A stretch of DNA of 64,000 nt from Gordionus sp. m RMFG-2023 (lineage: Eukaryota; Nematomorpha; Gordioida; Chordodea; Parachordodidae): positions 26,646,508-26,710,507 of the forward strand of contig NC_088776.1 of NCBI RefSeq assembly GCF_954871325.1, written 5' to 3'. The notes beneath the pieces were generated by a model that ran no database searches, was not told where the DNA came from, and saw only the letters and a program-made list of their open reading frames with translations. Position 1 is the first letter of the stretch. Every line of letters starts with the position of its first letter. Shown here piece after piece: positions 39,201 through 51,200 of the stretch. A program made the translations under genes and the position numbers.

Positions 39201-42200
39201 AGGTCCGGCCGAGCCTACTTTTGCAGATCTCTAACTGCCATAATCCCGAGGTAGGTTTCGCCATTTTTAAAATCGGATTGAAATTGAGCTATTATGCAAA
39301 AATATGAATCACTATAAAATAAATGTGTTCTGAAAAATAAATTTTTGAGATTTAAAATGTATATAAATTTATTACAGATTATAAAAAAACATTCAAAAAA
39401 TTCAAATGTTGGAATTATAGATTAAATTAATGCGCAATTTATTAGACCAAATAGATCAAGTACTAATATTTTTTCTATTTCTATATTTTAAACAACACTA
39501 ACAATAATAAAAACTATAAATATATTATATCTGAAGAGATGAGTATATATATGATATTAAATAGTATTATAATCTTTATTAAGCTGTGTCCAAAACATTA
39601 AATAATTTAAATCGAAAAACATGAAATAAGAATTTTTTAATAGAAAAATAAAAATATGGCCTATACAGGGATGCGAACCCAGCAAAATTTTTGCCCGGGT
39701 TCGGTTTAAGGTTAAAAAAAATAGGTGGGTTCGGTTCAGGGAAATATTTTTGAACCCGGGTTTGGTTCCGGGTTCAGCTCGGATTTAAGAATTTTTGAAT
39801 TAATAAAATAAATATTCTATATTTAAAACATAATTAAAATACTAGACATAAATTTGGTATAAAAAATAAATTTTTTATTTTATTTATAGGCAAATATAGT
39901 TAAAAATACAAAGCATAGTCATGTATAGATTTAAAAAATTTTTATTTAGACGTATTTCTTTAAATTAACAATACCCAATATAATAATTTTTACTTTGACT
40001 TGTTCACTTTCATTTTCCTCTAATTAATAATCTTTGAGAATAAGTTATAAATTAAAAATAAATGGCGTAAAAGAATTTAATTGTTTAAAATAACAATCCA
40101 ATAGGAATCTTTGAGAATAAATTTAAAAAATTTTTTAAATGGAGTAAAGTTGTTTAAAATTTATTAACACTTCACTTAAATGGAAATTTGAAAATATTAT
40201 AAAATGTCAATTATTAATATTTGTATTTACAATTATACAAATATCTTATATGAATTTAAACAATACACTGAACCAGGTATTGTTAAAGGTTCTAAAAATT
40301 TTATACACGGGGTTCAGGTTCGGTTAGGGTTCAAATTTTTTCCCCAAAAACCCGGGTTTTCTTTTCCTAGTTGGGGTTCAGTTAATCCCTGGGCGCAATA
40401 TATATAAAATTTTCAAAACTTTATAGATTTCCTTGAAGTTTCTAGGAATCTCTAAAACTGGTTTTGGACGCAACCTTATATACTTGTTTATTTTTTTAAA
40501 AATGATTTTAGCTTATGTAATTCAATCAAATAATTTAAACAGTAGGTAGTAATTTATTAAAAAATTTTAAATAGTCGTGCCGCTACTTATATTGGTATTA
40601 GCGTATTCGGCGCGCCGAAAATTGACGATATAAAAATAAACCGGTGCCGCTTATTTATATTTCGGCGCATTTAAAATTCAATATTGTATTTTGATTTTTT
40701 CCTATATATATGTTACAGATATACAACGTTTCAAATTTCCTATTTAGATTGGTTTTTTCGTGCGGATTTTATTTAAGTTAGTTAGGCCAAAATAAATAAT
40801 GCTGCGTTGATCCACAAATTTTTCACCGATTCGATCCGATATTAATACAAACTAGGCTAGAAGTCTGCATTGGGCGGGGTTTCGGCCCGCCCGCCTATCT
40901 AATTGGGCGGGCGGATGGGCGGGTAAAAATTTTTTTAGGAATGGGCAGGTGGGCGGGCGGGTTAAAAAAATTGATATTATGGGCGGGCGGGTGGGTAGGT
41001 TAAGAAATTTAAACAATGGGCGGGAGGGTTAAGGAAATTTAAAATTTTTGTTTAAAAATAAACTAAAGAAAAATCATAATTAATTAAATGATCAATAACA
41101 ATATTTCTTTTTTTATTGTACCAATCGTTTTTTTTTGAGTGAAGAACACTTTACTAGTTTTTCGACATCTTTATCTAATTGTTCCCACCATATATAATGT
41201 CTCGTAATGGATTTTAATACCCGGATGTCCCGTATGCAATATATGTAAAACACTTTTTTGAAGTGAATATGGAATGATTAATCTGCCATTCCAAAATAAA
41301 ATACCGTCATCATTTTCTATTTCATCTATTCTTATTCTAAAAGCTTGTAATTCTGGTGATTGATTTTGTATATTTTTACCATTTATTAATCATTTTGTTG
41401 GCTTTCGTTCCCTCGTTGGATATCGGGGTTGAATTCTTTCTTGACTTGGTTCCATTGTTTATACTGTTTTTATCATCTCCTAGCTTTATTGATTCGGTTT
41501 CCACTGGTTCTTCCCTTGTTCGTAGTTGGGCGGCATGTTTTCCTATGATTTTTTCTTTTTTTTCCCTTTTTAGGGTTGTGATGGTGGATTCCCCTGGTAT
41601 ACTGCAATACTTGGTATATCTCTGCATTGTTTTTGACATCAACTACAGCTATTTACTAGTTTTTCGACCCACCATATATAATGTCTCGTAATGAATTTCA
41701 TTGATGTAATACCCGGATGTCCCATATGCAATATATGTAAAACTCTTTTTTGAAGTGAGTACGGAATGATTAATCTGCCATTCCAAAATAAAATACCGTT
41801 ATCATTTTATATTTCATCTATTCTATTCTAAAAGCTTGTAATTCTGGTGCTTGATTTTGTATATTTGTACCATTTATTAATATTTTTACTCTTTTTAAAT
41901 TGGAACTTTTGCGGTTTCCTCTCTAAGTTCTTTTATTGATAGAGTTAATGTGTCATAAGTAAGATTTCTTATATATTTCACTGTTTTATTTTCACTTGTT
42001 ATTCTATCATCATTTTTCTCTATTGGGTTTCGCGATAAAGCAACTGCAATTATATTATTAGCGCCATTCTTGTACATTATATTATAATCATATGCAGATA
42101 ATTTATAAGCCCAACATAATAATCTTTTTGTTAATGAGCTTAAATCTGTTATTACCATATATCTTTATTAAAGGTGTTCAAATTTTAAATTTTCGTCCAT

Positions 42201-45200
42201 ACAAATAATTATGAAATTTTTCTAGGCCGTTTATTATTGCTTTTGCTTCTTTGTCTATTGTAGAATATTTCTTTTCAGCGTCTTGTAAAGTTCTTGAGGG
42301 GTAAACTATTGGAAATTCTATTTTTGCATGATTACAGCTACAAATCCTTGGTTAGATGCATCTGTTTCTAAAATTAACTCGAGGTCTGGTTTATAAAACT
42401 GTATAGTATTTTGTTCTGTTATATTCAGTATAACATGAAACGATTACAAAAATAGCAAGGTATTTTATTTTGAAATGGCAGATTAATCATTTCGTACTCA
42501 CTTCAAAGTTTTACATATATTGCATACGGGACATCCGGCACTTGAAGAAGAGAATATACTTCAAACGGATATCCTACTTTGGTGGAAACGACAAGAATGA
42601 GATTTGCCAAAGCTATCAAGATTAGCAAGAAAAATATTGGCAATTCCTGCAACTAGTGCTTCTTCTGAATGAGGATTTAGCATTGCTGGAAGGTTTTTAG
42701 AACAAAGAAGAAAATGTTTGAATCCAGAAAATGTCGATTCATTATTATTTTTGCATTATAATTATATATAATAACAATTAAATATTCTATTTGATCAAAT
42801 AAATTGTCCATATTTTAAATTGAATATTTTTATATGCTTAAATTAATTTCCTAAATTATAAACTTTTTGTAGAGGTGTAATGTTTAAATATTTTTATTAG
42901 ATACTTAAAAAATTTAAAGAATGGCCATAATTAAATTTTATAAGCGGACTTGGGTTAAAATTTTTTATAAATAATGGGCGGGCAGGGGGCGGGTAAGGAA
43001 TTTTAAACAAATGGGCTGGGCGGACGGGTATATATTTTTTGAAAACTATGGTTGGGCGGGCGAATTAAATTTTTTTTAAACATTGAGTGGGCCCAATGTA
43101 GACCTCTAAACTAGGCCTATTCAAAAAAGAATTCGAATCGAATAGTGCATTATTCATATTAGATTCCTTTAAACGAATCGAATAATTTATTATTCGTATT
43201 CATACAAATAATAAAATCTATTTGTATTCGATTGGAATTATTCGAATAATTGAAATGAATTTCTTAAATAAAAATATATCATATTTGATGTGTATTAAAT
43301 TGTTGTTTTTGTTATTTATTGTAAAATGATTTTATTATTATTATTATTATATAATTTGAGATTAATTGAATAATAAATGATGATTATGATTTTGTATACG
43401 AAATAAAAGAATAAAAAGAATTCGATAATATACTACAAAATTTACATTACAAAAATGGCGCAGTCGATAAAAAGTCTAGGATTCAAACCTGTGTTACAAA
43501 GATTGGTACAACTTATTTCAAGAATTTAAAAACACACAACCAAGTTAAACATCATCACAAGAAAAATCTCTGTTATTAACAACAATAGGGTGTGATACTT
43601 ACAAAATACTGGTGCACCTGTTAGTCCGGGAATCAAAGAGGTATTAGAAATACATAATATTTTAATCACATTTTCATCCCAAACCTAAATAATAATAGAG
43701 AGATATAATTTTTATCAAAGAAGATTTAGACAGATTGCTAAAAATAGGAATAACAGAAAAACATAATCATTCACTTTATGAATCACCCATGGTAATTGTT
43801 CAAAAGAAAGATAAAACATTACGAATTTGCGGAGATTAAAAAAAACTATAAATCAAAATATTAACATTGATCCATACCCAATACCAAGAATCCAAGATTT
43901 ATTAGCTAGTTTGAGAAAAGAAGAGGAATTTTCAATATTGGACCTCTCAGATGCCTATTTTCAAATTAAAGTGGGGGAAGAGTCTCAAAAATATCTTGTA
44001 ATCAATACGCATAGAGGATTATTCAAATATACAAGACTACCTTTTGGTATATCGTCTTCTCCAGCAATATTTCAACGAGCCATAGAGAATTTATTAAAAG
44101 GTTTTGAAGGAGTAGCTTGTTATTTAGATGATATTATAATAACCGGGAAAAATAGAGAGAAACACGAAACAAATTTAAAAAAGGTACTAAAATGTCTAGA
44201 TGAAAATGGAATCAAGCTAAAAATAGAAAAATGTAAATTTTTTAAACAAAATGTCGAATACTTAGGACACAATATTTCAAAAAACGGAATTACAACTCCA
44301 AAAAAAATACTGAGGCAGTAAAGAATGCACCAGAACCAACAAATTTGAAACAATTACAGTCATTTCTAGGGTCATCAACATACTATTCAAAATTTATTTC
44401 AAATTTTGCAGCCAAAGCCAAACCATTATACAAATTATTAGAAAAAGCAGTCGTTTGGAGATGGACTAATGAATGCAAAGACGCGTATAAAAAAATAAAG
44501 CAAGAAATATGTAGTACTCCAATATTACAACATTATGATCCAAAATTACCCATTATATTAGCAACAGATGCATCAGCCATAGGAATTGGGGCAGTAAATA
44601 GAAGAGGGTAAGGAGAGACCAATTGCATTCGCCAAGAACGCTAAATGCAGCTGAAAAAAACTATAGCCAAATAGAAAAAGAAGCTCTGGCCATCATATTT
44701 GGGGTTACAAAATTCAAAGAATTTATATATGGAAAAAAGTTCACATTACAAACAGACCACAAGCCATTAATGAGTTTATTTCATCCAAGAAAAGATATAC
44801 CAACAACATCTATTGCCAGAATAAAAAGATGGGCTTTATTATTAGCAGGTTACTAATATGAAATAGAAGTCAAAAGTAGTAGACAAATAGCAAATGCTGA
44901 CATGCTATCTAGATTACCCCTAAAGGGAACTCCAATATCAGAAGAAGAAACGATAGATCAAATACAGGTGGGTGAAACACTTTTAAATGCAAGTGAAATT
45001 AAAAGAGAAACAATACGAGATGATATACTTTCTAATCTATACAGATATACAATAGATGGATGGCCAATAAACTATGATGCATGTTTAAAGAAGTATAGCC
45101 AAAGGAGAGGAAATTACAACAGAGAGAGGTGTTTATTATGGAGAACTAAAATGATAATACCACAACAATACCGAAACAACGTGTTGGACATGATACATCA

Positions 45201-48200
45201 AGGACATATCGGAATGGTAAAAATGAAAATGAGAGCACGACAATATGCGTGGTGGCCTAATATAAACCAAGATATAGAAACATGGGTCGAAAATGTAGAG
45301 AATGTCAGGAACAACACGATATGCCTCAAATGACAGCAATTCAAAATTGGCCAAAACCACCAAAAGCATGGCACCGAATACATATTGATTATGCTGGACC
45401 ATTTCAAAATCATTATTGACTGGTAGCAGTGGCTGGCCAGAAATAGTTCCCATGGCTAGCACTACAACCGAAAGCACTATAAAAATATTAAGAAATATTT
45501 TTGCAAGATTCGGATTTTCCAAGATAATCGTTTCTGATAACGGACCCCAATTCAGCAGCAAAGATTTTAATGATTTTTGTGAAAAAATGGGATTCAATTA
45601 GTGCACGGAAGTCCTTACCATCCTCAGACAAATGGCATGGCCGAACGTTTAGTTCGAACTTTTAAACAGAGTATGAATAAAAGAAACGAGAGGGATTTAG
45701 AAACCAGTCTAGCTAATTTTCTTTACAATTACAGAAATACACCAGCGACAGAAACTGAACAGTCCCGCTGAAATACTACTAAAATTTAAACCTAGACTAT
45801 TGTTAGATCAAATATTAACGGGGGAACAAAAAGTAGAAGTTAGAATACCACAATCAAAAATTCCAGATAAATGAAAAAGTTTGGTCGCGCCTTTAATAAA
45901 GAAAAAAAATGAGAAGAAGCCTTTATTAAAGGCTTACTCGGACCACAACGTTGTGAAATAAGTATACCGGGTAATGCGATTATACGTCATACGGACCAAT
46001 TAAGGAAAAGAACCGAAAATATATTAATTGAAGAATACGAATTAGAAGAGGGAACTGGTAGAAGAGAAAACCAAAGAGATAGTAAACAAAGAGGATGTAA
46101 TAAAAAATAACGATGAAATGAATTTAAAAGAGAGGGAGGAAGAAACAAGTCAAGATCGATATCCCAAAAGGATACGATCGAAACCAGATAGACTGGGGAT
46201 AAATAATGTGTATTAAATTGTTGTTTTTGTTATTTTTTGTAAAATGTTTATTTTATTATTATTATATAATTTGAGATTAATTTGAATAATAAATGATGAT
46301 TATGATTTTGTATACGTAATAAAATAATTCGATAATTTACCACAAATTACATTACAATATTCAACTATATTGACAAATTTTTTTATTGCAATTGATTTAA
46401 AACAGAAAAAATGATTATAATAATATTTAAAAAAATATGTAATCAAGTTATAAACAAAATTAAAATGTATATCATTAATTTAATTCATGATTCTAAGCCA
46501 ATATTTAAGGCAGAGTTTTTCTTATATTTTCTTCCTTATAAGACATATGATTTTTTTAGACAACAAATTAGTTCCAACTAAGAAAAGCCTTTTACAAGCA
46601 GTTGATGTTACTTGTATAGATAGGTAAACCCTAGATGTGAATGAAACCTATTATAATGATTAATACAAGGGTTTCCCATTCAAAAAAGGAAAAGTGTCAA
46701 TCAAAAAAGGAAGATTCTCAAAAAGAAAGGAAAAAGTCCGATCAAAAAAGGAAAAGTGTCAAACAAAAAAGGAAAAGTGTCAAACAAAAAAGGAAAAGGT
46801 CCAATCAAAAAAGGAAAAGTGTCAATCGAAAAAGGAAAATTCCCAAAAGGAAAGGAAAAGTGTCAATCAAAAAAGGAAAATTCCCATTCTAAAAAGGAAA
46901 ATCGTAATTTTTTTAAAAAATATTATTAAATTTTTCAATTTTTTTAAAATTTTTATTTATTTTTGTCATTTTATTTCTAACTTTTTGAGATTTCTTTACC
47001 TTATTTGTATCTTTTCCCAATTTATTTTTCTTACCATACTTTTCTCAATTTTTTTTCATCTCATTTTTATAATTCTTTTGTATTTTTAAAAATAATTTAT
47101 AAATTTAGGTCCATTTTTTAACAATTCTTTACGTTTTTTTTTATCATACATATATATACAATATTCTTTTTAAGATTTATTGTAATCTTTTACATACATC
47201 TAACCTTTTCAATCTCTTAAGTCATTTTTAATCTTTATTTTTTTGACCTTTTCTCAATTTTTTTCTTCTCATTTTTGATAATTTAAAAAATAAAAATTTA
47301 AGAATGATTATTGTATTTAATTGCAATTGCTAAATTAAATTAATCGTTTGGTTATAATGTACCTTTTTAAAATTAAATAAGTTTAAACTGTAATACCAAA
47401 CGATATGTAAATTAATAAAATATAATCATTTTTAAATTCTTTTTTTAAATTTATCAAAAATGAGAAGAAAAAAAAATTCAGAAAAGCTCAAAAAAATAAA
47501 GATTAAAAATAACTTAAAGAGATTGAAAAGGTTAGAAATGTATGTAAAAGATTACAATAAAAAACCATAAAAAGAATATTGTATGTATGATGAATAAAAA
47601 CGTAAAGAAGTTTAAAAAATGGATCAAAATTTATAAATTATTTTTAAAAATACAAAAGAATTATCAAAAATGAGAAAATAAATCGAGAGAAGATATAGTA
47701 AAAAAAGAAAGTAAAGAAAATGGTAAAAAGTTAGAAATAAATTGAGAAAAGATACAGTAAGAAATAACTGTAAAAAAATCTCAAAAAGTTAGAAATAAAA
47801 TAAGGAATGACAAAAATAAATAAAAATTGATAATATTTTTTAAAAAAATTACGATTTTCCTTTTTAGAATGGGAATTTTCCTTTTTTGATTGACTCTTTT
47901 CCATTTTTGATTGTACCTTTTCCTTTTTTGTTTGACGCTTTTTCTTTTTTGATCGAACTTTTTCCTTTCTTTTTGGGAATTTTCCTTTTTTGACTGACAC
48001 TTTTCCTTTCCTTTTCCTTTTATGATTAAAACTTTTCCTTTTTTGATTGGGACTTTTCCATTTTTGAATGGGAAAGAGGGGATGTTGTTTTGCCTTTACA
48101 TTTTATGCTCCTGAAATGATTGAAGCCGCCTTTTCACCGTCTTTATTGATTTGATATTGATCCCATTCGCTCTTTTTGTGAGAAAATTTTGTCAAATTCA

Positions 48201-51200
48201 ACATCAAGCATAACTATTTCATCAGAAGCATTCTCCTGTAACATAATTAGGCTACTAATAATTTATTATAGAGGTGTAATATATTTTTGTACCATTGGTT
48301 TGTGTAATTTTTTAATATAATTTATTATGAGATTCAAAAAATAAACTTCTCGTGAGATTCGAAAAATACGGCAAATAAAAATTTAAATATTGCTTTAATT
48401 TTCAGTTCAGGGATTTAAATTTGTGCTAGTTTTTTTTTATGAACACATTACATGTCAGATGGGAAGGTCATCAAATAAAAATGACAAATGTTAGATTTAT
48501 TAAAAGCAATTTATTAATTATTCCGAATTCGTTTTATTCAAATCTAATAAATAATTATTCGTATTCGGAAAAAACAATAATTTATTATTCGTATTATTCG
48601 ATTCGAATAAATAGGCCTAATACAAACCATTGAAAGTATGTCATTAAAAAAATCAAAAAAACTAACTTATAGGAATAATAAGTGTATTTTGTTTTTATTC
48701 TCCAAAAATTAATAAGCGTTTAATTTAGCCAATTTTTAAAAAACGGCTAAATAAAGTTCTTCGCCAAATATTATTACCATGCCTCGAAATGCGGCTAATA
48801 GATGTCCTAATTTTTCTACCATCTGCGGGCAAAATCTCTAAGCTTAGGTAATTTTTTTAACCAAAATCTTAATTTAGCCTTTTTTTTAAATCGTCTTAAC
48901 AAGCCAGTTAACAAAGCTAAACATAAACCTAGATATCTTAAAAATCTTTTATTGTTGCTGATGATATAACATCATGTTTCTCTTTAAAATAATTAGATTT
49001 TTTATAAACATTACAAATAAAATAGAATTCTGATTCCTTTTATTATTTATTATTATCATGAAATCAATTATAGATTAAAAATTATCATATAATTATATGT
49101 ACAATAAAAAAATAACCAAAAACAATGAAAATATCGAATCGGTTTAAAATATCGGCCCCTAAAAAAAATCATATCTAAAAATTTTTAGCATTTTCATAAG
49201 CTGGAAAAAATATGACCATTATTAGGTTAAATCTAAAATTTCGATATTCTCAGTTAGATCTTTTATCCTTCCTCTATTTCATAACGCGCCTTGCGCATTC
49301 ATCTTATAAAAATTGAAAGAGATTATAGTGAAATTTAAAAATTTATAAATCAGTTCGTTTTATTTAAAATAAAAGTTGTAAATATTACTTTCAGATTTGC
49401 TAAATTGTAGATGTTTCCTGGAAGTGTTGTCAATCGGTTATTGTTTAAGATCAGGGATTTTAAATTTGTGCACCTATTTAATTTATTAATCAAGCATTAA
49501 ATAAAATCATAAATTCCTAAAATTAATTATTACATTATAATTCTTTATAATAAGCAATCTTAATTAATTTTTTATCGAAGATAGGGTTGGTCAGTAAAAA
49601 TTAATTTGTAAAATGACGATTTTAATAATCCCGTGATTTTTTTAAAAAAAATATTTTTCTTAATTTATCCCATTTATTAGACTTTTTTTCTACCCGACCC
49701 AAATAATTTTTCATTTTTTTAAGATTTTATTTAACTTATGTTCTGCCATTGGCAAAATAACCAATTCACTTCACTCTCTTAACTTTATACTTTTTTGGTA
49801 TAGATTTAAACACTATCGATCACATAAGTAGAATTCATTTAATATATTTAACACCCTGAAAGCTAGTTAAAAAATATGAGATATTAATGTCTATTCCATA
49901 TAAAAAGAAATGACTGAGCAAGAGTAACATTAATAAAATTTGTAGGGTATATGAAATAAAATTTTAAAAATATTTGCAGAGATGAAGAATATCTAAAATG
50001 TATGTGTAGGCACATTCCAAATGCTTTTGTATTGATCAGTCTATGATTAAAAATAACAAATAATGTCAAAATTAATTATGTTCAATAAAAAAAGTTATGT
50101 CCAAATTTATTTTAACTATTTTGCCAAGAGCTGTGAGAACCATGAACTTTTTTTCAAATTTAGGGTTCCATAGTTGGAGAATTTTTTTTTTTTCTAATCT
50201 TTATTTTTTTTAAAGAAAATTATAAAAAAATTTGAACAGTATTAAAAACATATATTAAAAAAATAACATTTCAGGGTTGTGTATTTGATTGGTAAAATAC
50301 GATTCGCAAATACAGTCAAATTTAAATAAATGTTTTTAAGACAATATTAATTAATACTTTTTTAAATTCATTGTCATTCAATAACTAATGTTTTGCTCTG
50401 AGTGACAGAGTCTTGATCTGATTTACATTCTATAATCATTTTCTCTAATATTTTTTAATCAATTTTCCTGTTGTGGAGATCTTCAATCTATTTCTGTTTT
50501 AGGAAGATTATTAACCCAAACTGACTAATTTCTTTCTGAAGAAGAAACAGAATTAGGAATTGTTAGTGAAATGTCATTTCACTTAATGGGCATGTTGGAC
50601 AAAGCTCATTCCACTATCCTGAGACCGGAATCTTATTGTTTCTTATGGAAGTTAATGTTTCGACATAATTTGCTATTAAATATGCCGCTTTTACTACTAA
50701 AATTTATGATATCACTTTATTAATCATCACCACCTAATAAAAATGCCTAATTCTTTTATTACATTACATGCTTCATTAAATTCAATCTAGTAAGATGCTC
50801 CCCTTGATATTGGGGGTCCAAAAAATAAGCAGAGCCATTCATGTCAAATCGATCAAAAAAGGCACATTTTAGGCCCACCCCTTTTGTTTAAAATTTCTGG
50901 AATTGTTTAGATAGAAAAAAATGAGAAAGTCGTTTATTTAAGCTCGCTAGAACATCAGGTCTCCGAGATACAGGGCCTCAAAGGTGGGAGAAATACTGAC
51001 TTTCAAATCTATAAAATTTTTAAATCAAATTGTAGGTTAAAAAAAATCTCTAAAGGTCTATCATAATAATAAAAAATTGGCCCCAACTTGCTTTGACTTC
51101 CGGTTAGCCTATATTGCTTTACCCGTGTTTTTAAGCATTAAAGGGAGTTGGTTTTTGAAAATTTTTTGTTGCCTTTTACTTAGACACCTTTTATAAATAT

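Larger units (their letters stand above)
40858..43108 (+). mobile_element. hAT transposon, 2.25 kb, carrying gypsy fragments
   Basis: Tips TAGAAGTCTGCATTGGGC and GCCCAATGTAGACCTCTA. Exact 8-base duplication AACTAGGC at 40850-40857 and 43109-43116. GGGCGGGCGG arrays lie just inside both ends. Only the C-terminal end of a transposase is left, at about 42595-42765. Confidence 0.92.
40853..48619. mobile_element. TAGGCCTATTC element, host of three further insertions
   Basis: Left tip TAGGC + CTATTCAAAAAAG (split by the hAT at 40858), right tip CGAATAAATAGGCCTA. Exact 8-base duplication ATACAAAC at 40845-40852 and 48620-48627, so it is hAT-like. Its own sequence (43109-43288 and about 48480-48619) is rich in ATTCGAATCGAATAA repeats. 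Confidence 0.8.
40799..49165. mobile_element. TAGGGCTG-family MITE split by nested insertions
   Basis: The left part, 40799-40852, reads TGCTGCGTTGATCCAC to CGATCCGATATT, the family's left end. The right part resumes at 48628 with CATTGAAAGTATGTCATT, matching the family's CATTGAACCAAATGTAATT, and fades near 49165 with ATCGGCCCCTA. Everything between is later insertion. Confidence 0.65.

Noticed and set aside
45136-45597. Minus-strand 153-residue frame
   Set aside because: Antisense to the integrase region of the second gypsy fossil.
46641-47089. Two lysine/arginine-rich open frames (83 and 131 residues)
   Set aside because: They are translations of the 20-21 base AAAAAAGGAAAAG repeats of the foldback element; the mirrored copy at 47731-48000 gives the same kind of frame.
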